Assembly: GCA_003427395.1 (NCBI GenBank)
Contig: BFEA01000250.1
Span: 1,610,914 to 1,646,472, forward strand
Direction of reading: 5' to 3'
DNA from: Chara braunii
Taxonomy: Eukaryota; Streptophyta; Charophyceae; Charales; Characeae
Length of the DNA: 35,559 bases
Made by a program: the position numbers and the translations under genes. The notes under the pieces were generated by a model. It did no database searches. It was not told the DNA's origin and saw nothing but the letters and a program-made list of their open reading frames with translations. Of the stretch, positions 1 through 10,563 are shown piece after piece (within the stretch, counting starts at the first letter, position 1; each line of letters opens with the position of its first letter).

Positions 1-650
1 ATGAGCCCTACATGCAGCAAGGAGTAAGCACTCTGAAGCAGGCCCCTTGAGGAGTGTTAGAGAACACAAGGACAAGACTCTGAAGGGAGCGACAAGTCTG
101 TCAAAGCCCCTTCAGGAATGTTGCAGAACAAGGACAAGCCTTTGATTCACTCGACAACAAAGCGTATCAGGGGAGGCTTGTGCTGTGCATTTCATAAGAT
201 CTGGCTTTTTGCTCCTGCGGTATCTGTGACCGCATAACAGTGTAGATACGAATCAAGATGAGATCTGTGTTACTTCGGTATATTGGAAAAAGGAGTACTT
301 CTTCACAGGCTGTACGGGCGACCCGAGGGAAGGACAGAATGGACACCACAAGGACCTGCACTACAGTTCCCCGGACTCACTTGCTACACACGCACCGTCC
401 ATACTAGGCTACCGTGTGTTTCTCTCTCTCCAAGTGCGACTCGTGAGATCTTTGTACACTATGACTCACCTTACGCTGTCACATAGGCAAGTATCTTAGG
501 CTACAACGGTAGATCTTTGGTAGGTCAGCCGTGCAGCTTGCACTGAGTACAATTTCACGCCTGATTCAAAGGAACAAATCTAATGTTCAGGCTTCAAGGA
601 TCGGGAAGGTGTTATGCATGAGTTTTAAGAGGGTATAGGATTTGATGGGG
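1..650. other. Unassigned sequence at the left edge
   Basis: No open frame here is convincing and no known family is recognised. Short frames on both strands are of the length expected by chance. The only structure seen is an imperfect direct repeat near the left end, listed separately. Confidence 0.5.
42..138. repeat. Imperfect direct repeat, two units
   Basis: The unit at 42-76 recurs at 106-138, 64 bp further on, with a few substitutions and a 2-bp gap. Both copies begin GCCCCTT and end AAGGACAAG. It looks like a short tandem duplication of no recognised family. Confidence 0.6.
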
Positions 651-815
651 TTTAAATTGGGACAGACATAGTACGAGGGGGCTGCTGAACAGGGGAGGGG
701 CTAATAGATAAAGGGGCGCTCCAAGACGGGATGGGTGACACTAGCAGCTCCATGGGACAACGGAGGCCTGGGCTGAGACGGGAAACGGCTACAGCCCCAG
801 GAAAGCAACGAACAG

Positions 816-960
816 CATTCTCTGTGTTACAAGATGTATCAATGGGACGCTGGACCTGGTTTCCAGCAGGTGTCCCTCCCCACCAAAAGATTGAGCATCC
901 CGACAGATAAGCCCTCAATTCCGACGGTTCTTTTACCACCGGTGGGATAGAGGGCTCACA
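816..960 (+). mobile_element. SINE-A copy 1, no poly(A) left
   Basis: The core begins GGGACGCTGGACC at 844 and matches the core repeated at about 7.8, 18.5, 19.2, 24.0, 24.1, 24.2, 24.9 and 26.7 kb. The stem GCTGGA/TCCAGC is intact around a 7-nt loop. The 3' body (ttaccaccggtgggatag and following) matches the longer body of the copy at 23925-24118, and the 25 bases before the core also resemble that copy. No poly(A) tail or target-site duplication is visible, so the limits are approximate. The minus-strand frame across it is only a translation of the repeat. Confidence 0.75.
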
Positions 961-963
961 CAA

Positions 964-1200
964 ATGTTATTCTCCCACGGACGCTATGCTGAATGCATGC
1001 TCTTTTGTGGGGGGCGTTCTTCCTTTATCCTGGCCTGCAATAGACATGCTATTTGTCAGGAATGTATGGTTGGCATGCTTAATGCCAGCCGTCGTGGCGG
1101 TTGTTGTTTTGAGAATGCTCAGTTAGGTCTTCCATGCGCTCATCCACCCCATCCTTACAATGTGTGTCCTTTCCGTCGTCAAGGACAGCCTCATTCTTGA
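964..1200 (+). pseudogene. Cysteine-rich frame resembling a degenerate RING finger
   Basis: This is a 78-codon frame. Its middle reads C-N-R-H-A-I-C-Q-E-C, which fits the C-x(1-3)-H-x(2-3)-C-x2-C centre of a RING finger. A cysteine pair lies before it (C-x3-C instead of C-x2-C), and CPF follows where CPxC is expected, so the last zinc ligand is missing. If it derives from a RING E3 ligase it is a broken fragment. No exon boundaries or neighbouring parts of such a gene were found. A chance cysteine-rich frame is a real alternative. Confidence 0.25.
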
Positions 1201-2097
1201 GCTTTTCCCTGTGTTTAACACCTTCCCCTTCACTCTGCCTCTCTCACAGTGTGCAAGTGGGTTGTTATGGCATACGGGGATGGGGCCAGCTCGCGCTCAA
1301 CTTCATCAACGTGGCGAGCCTTGCACGTGAGAGGCACAGTGGAGGTGGAGTTCAAAGAAGAATGAGAAATTTAATGGTTTCAATCTTCCCTTGTTTTTTC
1401 TTTTTCTTTTTATTTTTGCATGTTATCACTGTGCCCGTTTTTTGCTTTTATTCTTTGTTCCGCAAAGTGCGCTATTTTAGTTTGTAGTGATGTGACAATA
1501 TATATCACTCATTCAATATTATATTCTGGTTAAAGTCTATGATAGCCTGAAAAGCCCCGCGGTCCTGAGATCAGTAAGATCAGTACTGGTTTCCTTTCTT
1601 TTCCTTTGTTTTTTTGGTTTACTTTTATAATATTTTATGAATGTAATGCCTTGAATCTCCTTACGATCCCAGGTCAAATGTGTTAATCCACCTATCTTTG
1701 ATTCCGGGTAGGATATCCTTGCTTCGGAATATTAATCTGTGAGTGGTTTTGCCTGTCATGTTCTGTGGTCTAACTACTGTCGTCACCCAAAAATAATGCC
1801 CGTCAACTTACCATTAAAAGAAGTTTTTTTTTTTTTTTTGCTTGCTTTTTTTTTTAAATATAATGCCCCTTCCAATATAACACCCAGGCATTATAGAATG
1901 CCTGCCATTGTATTTGAAAATGGCATGCTAGAATGTGTTGTAGAGGGGGGCAGGGGGGTTATACACGAGGTTTATAGTGGGTTGAGAGGTTTTTGAGTTT
2001 GAACTCCAAAGGGGTGGGCTTCAGTTCGGGTTTTCCGTTTTGTTTCCTTATCTTCGCCTTTTTGAGTTAAACCACTAGTACCTTTGCCGCTTCAGAA
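1201..2097. other. T-rich unassigned sequence
   Basis: T-rich on the plus strand, with several pyrimidine and T runs (about 1390-1420 and 1825-1855). The T runs could be remnants of antisense poly(A) tails, but no recognisable element lies next to them. No coding region is supported. Confidence 0.4.
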
Positions 2098-3719
2098 ATG
2101 AGGGAAAATGCCAGCTCACGAAGAATTTGGAGGCCGGGCGTCGCGGGCCCGATGACGGCTGCCACTGTTAAATCTAATCGGCGGCCGTCATTTCATTTGG
2201 GCCTCCTGAAAGGTCGGAGGCCCGCTATTGCGCGGGGGATAATTTTGAGGAAGCGGGGGGGAGTAATCAAAGAGCTTCTTCGCCGAGTTCGACGAAGGGA
2301 GTGATGTGATGGGTGAGGGGGAACCGATGATTGGGTCAGGGAAGGAAGGCGAGATATTCAACATACAGGGTGGGTAGCGTGCGCAGGGTATTGTCTCGCA
2401 GGGACTTATAATCTTCCAGGGCGGGGAAGGTCCCGAAGACGATGCAATACAACTCCATGTGGTTGTATTGCCTCCATGCAACTCAGAAGAGGAGGATGTT
2501 GAGGGGAAAGACGGGAGTATTGTGAGAGTGGACTTGCGGAGCAGGCGAACAACGCAATGCCAGTAGAAGAGCTGGCTGGAAAAGATGCGGTAGTCGGTGG
2601 GGAACTCAAGGCGGGGAGGGAAGTGATGAAGAGGAAATCAAGAGGGCGGCGAAAGACGGAACGAGGACGGGTTGCTCGAGTTGGGAGGAGGATGGGGACG
2701 AATCGTGGAGGGGGCGGAGGAGGGAGATGGTGAGTGAGATCTGAAGCGGCGGCGGGAGGATCCTGCGCCATCGTGGCGCTGCCCACGTCCTCAAGCGTTT
2801 CGGGATTTTGTGTCGATTGTGCCGAATTGGCTAGTGTAACGAAGCGCCAACCTATTGGCGGTTTCACTTCGGGTTCCTCCTTTGTTTCATCCTCTCGGTC
2901 TTGTTTTCTGCTTCTTCTTCTTCATCTTCTTCTTCAGAGGTGGACTTAGTTTCCCACTTCCTCCTCTTCTCCTTGCTGATGCTGCTTGGGGAGGGTTATA
3001 GACTCGGATCGTCGTCCGATGGTACCTCCCCGTTATCCGTGTGAGCCTCCAAAACTTGCTTCAATCAATTCCAGAAACCTCCACTCACCCGGATCGTGTT
3101 GTGTCATCCGTGCAGCTGGTCCAAATGACCGTGGGTGTCAACGTTTGCTTCAAAGTTACAAGTCCAATGTGACCTGGATCGCTAGGATTGAAGGAGATGA
3201 TGCTCACGGGCAGATCGTTGACGATCTGCGCCAGGAAGACCAATATCTCGTTGGCGATGGTCGCTCTCCTTGGTTGGGTCACTTCACCAAACAACCACCC
3301 CGCTAGCACCCCAGTCGTATCGGACGGCCACACTTGCGCTACAAGTAGAGTGAGTTCGTCCAGAAGGACTAGCTAGTGATCCGAGTAATAGCGTGCCCAA
3401 TGCACCTTTACCGAGAGTAGACAGAAGCTAGCAGTCGGACCCCCAGGACCCAAAACTTTGGACCTGATTTCGGCCAAAAAAATTGAAAAACTGCAGTTTT
3501 AATTTCGTTCAAAAAATATAAAATGTCCGTTTTGACGAAATGGCAATTTCATAACCAAATCAAGATCTAGGTACCAGCCTCAATGCAGATGGTGGAAAAG
3601 GCTTTGGAGAATCTGACAGAGGTCGCACATGCACAGATGGGGCCACTGTTGCCCAACCGTAAAAAACAAGGTGATAGGCTCTGCAAATATCTTCATGTTC
3701 TTCCCCTTGAGCCTCATCC
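2098..3719. other. GC-rich to AT-rich unassigned sequence
   Basis: 2098-3420 is GC-rich with open frames on both strands, including a 153-codon proline/serine-rich minus-strand frame (2406-2867) and an 82-codon minus-strand frame (3085-3333). Neither shows a motif I can name. They could be worn parts of a LINE ORF1, since a LINE 3' end on the same strand begins just to the right, but nothing proves it. A (CTT)n-like run lies at 2911-2936. From about 3450 the sequence becomes A/T-rich. Confidence 0.35.
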
Positions 3720-4990
3720 CATATCACGCGGCCCTGTCACCCCCCGCCGATTTCCTCCCAGCCAGCAGCGATCAAAGTCATGAAATTGTTCGAGGATTCA
3801 AGACGTGAGTGAATACTGTTTTCTTTTTCCTTACTTTTTTTTCAAATACTAAATATCTCATTTTTGAATTAATGTAAGATTGTATCCATGAATTCAGGAC
3901 CATCAAGTCTTGCCCCTTTCAATTCATAAGTACACCTCCTCATCCAAATAGCCCACATAACAATCTGACTTCCTATGAAGAAGAGGTTTTGAGTGAAATC
4001 ATCATATGGTTCAAAAACTTATGATTTTATGAGGATAGTCAGCCAAGACCATGGGCACTCAGCATGATGTCCTTTTTTATTTTAGATTTTATCCCACCAT
4101 CTTCAAAGCGAAATAGCACATGAGCACTACATGAAGATATCCTAAATGAACTTCAGAATTGTTCTAGTCAAGAAGGCCGTCTTGCCGAATTTACACCAGC
4201 GAGAGGCTATCCCTTTTTGTTCTAATGACGATCGACCGATCAACCGATCATTGGTGTGCAGACATCTGTGCTCAATTTGTCATTGAAGATAAGCCACTTT
4301 AGCTAGCTGTGATATCATCAAAGCAAACCATCTAACTCCCTTAAGATCATTTATGTCAATTTAAGACGAGTCATCCGTCTGGTTACCACCTTATCTTTCA
4401 AATTCATTTTAAGAAGAAGCATTCGATAAGTCGATTTTACTGTGAAAATATGAAAAGATCTTACACATGATCTTCTTTTATTCCTAGTTGAGGACCATTT
4501 CCAATTAACAAGGTCAAGAGCAAGGTGCGAAATTGGTGTATCTTGTGTAAATGCAAACCATGAAACCATTGTCTTCAAAACCCTGATTCTAAAAATCTGA
4601 TCTTATCTTCCTTTTTAGGACTTGTTTCATTCCCCTCGACAGTTTCAAAAAGGGACAATAGGATATCACCACTAGGGTAGACTTCCAGTATGTTGCCTAT
4701 AATCCGTGATTGATCTTTTAAAGCCACCTAATCATTACTCGTTATTTTATGGCATTTTCTAAAAATTCTTACCCACTCTAGAGGGATAAATTCAATGATT
4801 ATTTTTAAGGTCTATGCTGAATGGTGACATTACTTTAGAATCTAAGATGTCTTTATAAATCCAAGTTCAAAACCCAATCATTTGATTCTTGGTCCCACAT
4901 ATTTTTTATTTGGATGATGTCTCTTTTGACCTAACCTTTCCATGAAAGGTTCATCTAGCTTAGCTAAGATGCTCTTCTTTGCGTAGCTCC
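3720..4990 (-). mobile_element. LINE-7: C-terminal part of a non-LTR retrotransposon ORF2
   Basis: Read on the minus strand, broken frames match the C-terminal region of the plus-strand LINE at 21.6-23.7 kb and of the minus-strand LINE at 19-21.6 kb. NMWDQESNDWV (about 4870-4915) pairs with DLWDEDWKE of the 22.4-kb element. TVKSTYRM followed by NLKDKVV (4351-4578) pairs with TVKATYRM followed by NLRDILV at about 22.9 kb. MWAIWMRRCTYELKG (about 3920-3990) pairs with LWAIWLRRCTYEWEG of the 19-kb element. Many stops and frameshifts make it dead. The region is far more A/T-rich than its relative at 22 kb. The 5' side is truncated; where it begins beyond 4990 is not clear. Confidence 0.75.
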
Positions 4991-5015
4991 AGGATGTTAC
5001 AGGATGTGAGTTGGT

Positions 5016-5038
5016 TAATCATCATCGTATGATGATTA
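5016..5038. repeat. Perfect 10-bp inverted repeat
   Basis: TAATCATCAT is followed, after a 3-base spacer, by its exact reverse complement. It lies just beyond the recognisable end of LINE-7. Its role is unknown, and an AT-rich chance palindrome is possible. Confidence 0.5.
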
Positions 5039-5296
5039 GCTTAAATGTGTAATTCATCTTTCTCTTTTTGCTCTCAGTTATATTGCATCATTTTTGTGCA
5101 ACTTATGGAATGGTAGAATTGACGACTATCATGTGAGTCGAGATCATCCACCGTTCTTGATGACTTGTCATTCACCTATGCCCAAAAAAATTCTCTCTCT
5201 TGTACTCACGATAAATATCGTTACCCCTCAATGCCAAAGTATGATAGTGAAATCATCGGGGGAATCCGAATACTATCCATCCGGCGGTTCTATTTA

Positions 5297-5316
5297 ATAT
5301 ATATATATATATATAT
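5297..5316. repeat. (AT)10 microsatellite
   Basis: Ten uninterrupted AT units. Confidence 0.95.
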
Positions 5317-5320
5317 TTTA

Positions 5321-6289
5321 ATGAATACTTGGTGAAGCTAGAATATAAAGGTTTCATCTGCGGGACAACAGGAGATACAACACCTCCATGACCTAAATGA
5401 AATCTCCAAAGGTTGTACCTAGCTGTGATACAACTGACGTCCCGCACGGGCCTGAGCCTCTAACGCGTCAAGGTGTGTGAGCTCGTCATTGTCGAAAATC
5501 AAAGTCGTGATGCTCCCGCCTCGCATAACCGTCCGTGTACCATAGAGTGCGACCATCCGTGAGGCCAGCCGCCATGTTATAGCTCATAATGGTTTGCTCA
5601 TCCCGAACATGTGTGGCGTCTCAGTGTCCTCGAACGACGTCGAAGCGGTCACCAGACGAGGTAATCTTGACACTCAAAATGACTCGAGAGAGACATTGAA
5701 GATTACTTACGCTATGGAAATACGAAGTGTAACCATGAAACTCTCCTGTCGTTTGAACCACATAGGTCCGAATATCCGAGCGCGAGTCTGGAAAAAAAAC
5801 CTTGGTCATCCCGAAGCATAACGATGAAGCCAATCTATTGAGTCAGCGTACCGTCGTGAACCATCAAGAGTCGCTTCGCTTCCTCGATCAATCTGACATT
5901 TGGTGTAATGCGAATAAGGAGATATCTTGCAATTGTAAGATCGCGCCGGCCGCCGGCCATCCGTCCACAAGAAAAACACATCAAGCATTAATCAACTCAA
6001 AAAGTTGACACTCCTCTCGAAGTCCTCTGTGGAGAAAACATCTCGCCTGAATCGTCGATATTTGTTGTTGCGGGTCCGACGATAATGACAGACATAAGCA
6101 AATGGATCATGCCGCTCTTTATAGCGCAAGAGCATTAAAAGGAAAAACCACCTCACTTCTGCCTTCTAGAGTCCCCCGACATACGGAGAGCACTCATCGC
6201 TGTGTTGAACCAAAAGGTTAGATACTTCATCATTCCTCCGAGGCGCGACCCGTACCAGAGGATATGCCTCACAACGTAAGTGCGGAAAA
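5321..6289. other. Unassigned sequence of balanced composition
   Basis: This stretch differs in composition from the AT-rich LINE remnant to its left and contains many CG dinucleotides. Read on the minus strand it has TATAAAG at about 6119-6125, two short open frames (5806-5988 and 5621-5833), and GTAAGT after codon-like sequence near 5710, which could be a splice donor. These hints could mark the 5' end of a host gene or of an LTR element on the minus strand. No protein motif, acceptor site or second exon was recognised, so no gene is claimed. Confidence 0.3.
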
Positions 6290-6890
6290 GACACAGGCGA
6301 GAGGGGTTATCACCTTTTTTGTAGAGCAATGTCAATATTCCTTGACTCACCAGCTCCCCCATATCTCTCGAGGCCCATACAGCTTGGTAAAAATCCGTTA
6401 GGTCTTGTGATACAATCTCCCATAAGGACTCTCATAATTCTTTTGGTAACTCGTCTATTCCTGGCCTTTTTTATTCTTCCAAAAGCATAAGGGCTGACCA
6501 CACTTCCTCATTGGATGAGGGCATGTCCATCATTTCCTTTTGTTCATTTGTTAGAGCTTTGGTCAAAGGAATGAGAAATTCATCTATGTCTCTGGTACGA
6601 CTATCCATGGGAATATGAGAATTACTTCAAGTAAACAAATGTTTGAAGAAATAAAGAACTCAAAAAATGAAGTCCATGAGTTTGAAATCGCTTCGCGTGA
6701 ATGTTATTTTTATACATGTTGCAGTCGAGGTGACCAATGACCCTTCTCTATTCAGAGGGTCAGTAAGAGCCTCAATAACCGTCCTGCCTGTTCGTGCTCT
6801 AGCCAAATGCAAAAAATGTGCATCATTGCCCCTTCTATCCTGAGTTTTCCTCGGATTCGTGCCCCTTGCCATCTGTGCCTTTTCAATCTC
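6290..6890 (-). mobile_element. LINE-1: fragment of ORF2 spanning the linker and start of the reverse transcriptase
   Basis: On the minus strand 6660-6872 encodes HFLHLARARTGRTVIEALTD, the segment that precedes the reverse transcriptase in plant-type LINEs; TRIIIEALTHP occupies the same place at about 21.35 kb. Further along, RPGIDELPKEL, then LTDFYQAVW, then ILTLLYKKGD (about 6310-6500) match the first reverse-transcriptase blocks (KAPGxDGxPxEFY ... LLxKKGD). A TGA interrupts the frame after PKEL, and at least one frameshift separates the two pieces. After YKKGD the expected NYRPITLL block is lost, so the element is cut on both sides. Confidence 0.8.
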
Positions 6891-7725
6891 CTACAAGCAT
6901 TTATAGACGTTTCGCGAAAAAATTGTAGCAGTGCAACTAGTCTCTTGGGACTAGTAGTATAGACAGTTTATTGAAAAAAAATTCGCAGCGCAACTAGTCT
7001 CTCGAGTCTTGACTGATTTAAGTGATCCGACACCCCTTTATTACTGTCCATGCTGATTCCTGTACGTACTGTGCTGTTTTCATGCCTCGAGATTGTTACT
7101 TTCTTTTTTGTTTACAGGAAAATGTTGCTGACCTCAATCAATGAATACCTTGGATGCTTATAGCATGATCAAGTACCGGTATATACCGATACCTAAACCG
7201 ACCGAGAAGGAGGGAAGATCGATGATTTACAAAAGAAGAGCCAATGCAGGCAGCACCTGGAGTTTTCAAAGTGTACAAAAAGGGGACCGGAAGGCAAGCA
7301 ATTTGTGGAACGAGTCGAAATATCATGGACAAGAATTCAATTTCAAAAAAAAATCTCTTATTATCTTCAAATTAATATGAGAGAAAGAATATTACCATAT
7401 TCATATTCCTTATCAGAATTGAAAAAGTTAAGGATTTCAAACCAAGCAGGTGGGATCGTAAGGCCAGGTGGCCTTCCAGCAGACAGCAGAGAGCCAGTAG
7501 GGCCTCGGCGCTGGTTCAAAGGAGCAAAGCGTGGTCAGGTCGAGGGTCGGGCCTGGTTAGGCTCTCTGGGGTCCGGTAGACTACAGCCTTGCCGGGAAGG
7601 CTCCGGACAGCAGCACGCACCTCGCTGGATACAAGACCAGCTGAAGTACTTCCCCACGATGCAATGAAATTGTCATTCCACTATGTCATGGTGCAGGGTG
7701 GCGTGGGGGCGTTCGGCCTACTGGC
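6891..7725. other. Unassigned sequence
   Basis: No named element or gene is supported. CGGTATATACCG at 7177-7188 is a perfect 12-bp palindrome. Frames at 7141-7380 and 7305-7667 lack recognisable motifs. Confidence 0.4.
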
Positions 7726-7730
7726 TGGTA

Positions 7731-7817
7731 GCAGTGCACAAAATTTGTTTGTGTTTTTTTTTTTTTTTTTGGGGGGGGGGGGGGGAACAGAAAAACACAG
7801 CTAATGTTGTGCACTGC
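7731..7817. repeat. 11-bp perfect inverted repeat bracketing a T17-G15 tract
   Basis: GCAGTGCACAA at 7731-7741 and its exact reverse complement at 7807-7817 enclose 17 T (7754-7770) followed directly by 15 G (7771-7785). The T run is the expected place for the reversed poly(A) tail of the minus-strand SINE-A copy that follows. The G run has no such explanation. Confidence 0.7.
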
Positions 7818-7866
7818 AATCTAGTCGTGGGGAGCAGTGCATACTTGGAACCGGGCCCAGCGTCCC
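7754..7866 (-). mobile_element. SINE-A copy 2, antisense, degenerate
   Basis: The reverse complement of 7845-7866 reads GGGACGCTGGGCCCGGTTCC, the SINE-A core. GTGGGGAGCA at about 7828 is the reverse of TGCTCCCCAC further into the core. The stem is worn: one pair is mismatched. The reversed poly(A) is the T run at 7754-7770. A possible very short duplication (TTGTG) flanks it but is too short to trust. Confidence 0.6.
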
Positions 7867-8229
7867 TTGTGAAAGAATAAGTTTTCAACCTGTTCTACAT
7901 TTGCCCACGTTACGGCCCAGGGAAGATTGACAGCATTGATTGCTTTCTGTAAGGAAGGATTAACGATCAATTAAGCCCGCACTTGATGCAGACCTGGCCC
8001 CCTATTGAAGTACTCCCGAAATAAACTTTCTTTGGTCATTGGCCTGCGCTCCCTGTCCTTTCTTCTTTAATCTTGTCTTTTGGGGAAAAGAACGTTTTAA
8101 ATTTCAGAAAAACAATTCACCGGATGGTTGCACCAGCCCCGAACACCGGATGTATCCAGACTTCTGCTCGGACCTTGGTTCAGATTGCTCCAGAATGTCT
8201 GAGTTTTCGGACAGCATCTGGACATAGGG
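7867..8229. other. Unassigned sequence
   Basis: No gene or repeat family is recognised here. Confidence 0.4.
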
Positions 8230-8642
8230 TCTCACTCCACGACTGTCCACTGTACAAAATTGTGGACAGTTCGCGGACAGCTATGGGAGCGTACACAAAT
8301 CGTGGAAACGTGACATCGCTCCACTTGCTGTACACTATACAACACCCGAATTCGCGAGTTCCCTACGAGACACGGAAGCAGCACTACAAGACACAGCCTC
8401 GATAGCATTTTGTACGCCCAGACTCCAGGCTCGCTGTCCAAAAAGGTGGAGGTTCCGTGGGTTCCTACGAGGACCGTCCCCATGAAAGTACTTGTGCAGG
8501 CTGGGAGCTATACAAAACTGGACAATCAATTTTCCACGGTATTTCTGACAAATGTCCAAGCCATTTTGCACACTGATAATGGACAGTAGGTGGAGCGACG
8601 CCCCACTGTCCATTTTCGTACAGTGGACAGTAGTGGAGCGAG
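8230..8642. repeat. Fold-back repeat (inverted arms about 40 bp, spacer about 340 bp)
   Basis: The arm at 8230-8269 contains CACTCCAC, CTGTCCACTGTAC and TGGACAG in order. The arm at 8606-8642 carries the reverse complement with a few changes. Further GCTCCAC / GTGGAGC and TGTCC / GGACA motifs in both orientations extend weaker pairing inward and outward. This suggests a MITE-like or fold-back element, but no clear outer ends or target duplication were found. Confidence 0.55.
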
Positions 8643-9029
8643 GCCCATAGAGACACACCGGACCCAGACTGTCCGGACAAGAGCTGCGGTGCCTGGATTT
8701 GTCTGGATTTCAAAACAGAGCAAGCTGTTTCCGGGAGTTCGAACCTGGATTGTAGCTGCAGGAGAGCAACACGACACACTGTTCAATGTTCAATTCTTGA
8801 ATTCTTTTTTTTTTTTTTTTCCTAAAGCCCAGGGTGTTGTAGAGGCCAAGGACCAGACCCGTGGTGATTGCTGGCAGCGGCAGCCAATGGTTGTCCCGAC
8901 AGGACAGGCGACCTACCCTACCCATCCCCACGTTAACACTCCCAGCGCACCGCCTGTCCCTACTATCCTCCCTGAGTGTGGCCAGCACTCAGGACCATCA
9001 CCCTACCGGTATCGAGGGCAACTTGGACC
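8643..9029. other. Unassigned sequence with an antisense poly(A)-like T run
   Basis: A run of 16 T at about 8805-8820 suggests a minus-strand retroposon to its right, but the following bases match no other element here. GTTCGAACC near 8736 resembles a pol III B box; no A box at a suitable distance was found. Confidence 0.35.
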
Positions 9030-9285
9030 ACACAGCAGTGACAAATCGCCCACCTGCTGTGGCAGGTATGGCACCTGCTGGTGGGTGCAGCTCCCGCATG
9101 TTCCCTCGTTGGAGGCTTGAGCACGGATGTGGCTGCTTCGGGGTTCCCCGTAATACTATAATGACAATAAAAAAGGCCTGAAAGGCCACCCTGTCCTTGA
9201 CAGGTAACTGAATTGGTTGGGCTCAAAAGAATTAGGTCAATTAGCCTTTTTATAAATTATTATTATTATTATTATTTTGGTCGAG
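9030..9285 (+). mobile_element. SINE-B copy 1 (3' part)
   Basis: GGTGGGTGCAGCTCCCGCATG at 9079-9099 (one base changed), CCCCGTAATACTATAATGA near 9147, and GAATTGGTTGGGCT near 9210 all recur, reverse complemented and in the same order, at 16150-16450. The copy ends in an (ATT)n-like tail at about 9257-9276. The 5' part before 9030 does not align with the tRNA-headed copy, so it is truncated or diverged. Low-complexity tails of this sort are typical of plant SINEs and some LINEs. Confidence 0.7.
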
Positions 9286-9739
9286 AAAAGGTGGAGGATC
9301 CTTTAATCAAAATATAGGACAATTCTGAGGCTGGGAATCCTCAACAAACAACCCGGAGAGGGCCGGAGTTGCATGGCACCGGAACCTGTCCAGCTTCGGC
9401 TTAACCCATCAAGACCAGCTTCCTGCTATCGACAGGTCTGCTGACAACTTCTACACTGAGCCCCCTGCTCTTCTGGATATCCTTTCTCCATCTAGAGTAT
9501 CTACATCATCATTGCAGCCTACTTGGCAACCTGTTGGGCGACCTCCCCCTATGACACTCCTACCAATCTCACCCAGAAGCTCCTGCCGTTTTCTGCCTGC
9601 CTACTTTGGCTGAATAAGAACCAAGTTCCCTGGTAAGTAGTACTAATCTGATCAGTTTCATACCGATCTTATTCTGAAAACTACAAGCAATGAAGAGTCT
9701 GACGAGAATGGCAAGCAGCGAAGATGAGAATGGCAAGCA
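9286..9739. other. Unassigned sequence
   Basis: No motif is recognised. A short duplicated phrase (AGAATGGCAAGCAGCGAAGA) occurs at about 9705 and 9727. This stretch may belong to the LINE piece that follows but shows no readable frame. Confidence 0.35.
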
Positions 9740-10225
9740 GCGAAGACCAGAATGACGAGAACTACATACCGATCTTATTTAGAAAGATAAAAAAAAATAT
9801 CAATCTACATGGTGAAATTTTCCTGCCTGATGTAAGCTGGGAAGAAGACCACGTAAAACCCGGATCCGAGGGATTAGACAAACGGAACGGGTCCAACGAA
9901 TGCAAATCAACGGTAATGTCTAGGAGAACATCTAGGTCCCTTCCTGCACTCCCCGAGTGAAAGATGGGATTAGTATTCATCCAACGGAACATTCCAATTT
10001 CCAGCAATCATAACATTGTCAACGTCTGGCATAAAATCCAACATTGACTCAAAAATAAAAATTCTCTCCAAAAAGTCAGTTGGTGCATAAATAGATACAA
10101 TTGCCCATAGTCTTGGTGACTGGACCACATGTGATCCATCTATTCCCCTTCGCTCAGTCCTTGATTTCCCCGACCCTTTCCCTACCCCTCCATTGTCTAT
10201 AGTACCCAAATCTTGGTTTGGCCAT
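9740..10225 (-). mobile_element. LINE-4: fragment of an ORF2 endonuclease domain
   Basis: Minus-strand 9970-10209 reads LWAIVSIYAPTDFLER, then FESMLDFMPD, then NVMIAGNWNVPLDEY, the middle of an APE-type LINE endonuclease. The metal-site motif GDFN appears as GNWN, so the catalytic aspartate is changed. In another frame DPFRLSNPSDPGFTW (about 9840-9890) is the next block (D.FR..HP....FTW). Frames are broken and the final SRID...SDH blocks are not clear. The upstream end is cut by the DNA transposon at 10226. Confidence 0.8.
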
Positions 10226-10261
10226 GGGCCTCGTTAGACACTCCTTACGAGTTCCTTGAGC

Positions 10262-10281
10262 CACAAGGAAATCTCCTTGTG
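10262..10281. repeat. Subterminal hairpin, left end of the DNA transposon
   Basis: CACAAGGA and TCCTTGTG form a perfect 8-bp stem around AATC. It is one of several copies of the CAAGGAAAT motif near both ends of the element. Confidence 0.6.
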
Positions 10282-10563
10282 TTTTTTTAGGGGAATTTGC
10301 GGTGTCGTTCCACTCATCCTTGGGGACCTCCCCCGAGGATGTTTCCTTGTGGCTTACCCACGGCCGTTTTCATACGCTAATTAGCGGCCGCGGGGTCGGT
10401 TGTCCTTGGTCCAACGTCTTTTGTCCGTGTGGAGGCGGCGTGGTCCAGCGACGCGAGGCGGGAAACGGCATACAGCAGGCGACGCGAAAAGAAAATTAAC
10501 CCCAAGGGCGTGGGCATTTGAAATTCGAACTTCGAATGACTGCTGCGACAACGACGACGATGC

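Noticed and set aside
652-963. 103-codon minus-strand frame, and similar frames at 18533, 18920 and 19137 sharing WWG.TPAGN.VQRP or KGRWTRFPAG
   Set aside because: The shared peptides are translations of the SINE-A core in different frames. There is no sign of protein selection; the DNA-level hairpin explains the conservation.
8736-8745. B-box-like GTTCGAACC as a tRNA or SINE promoter
   Set aside because: No A box at a suitable distance and no tRNA fold were found.
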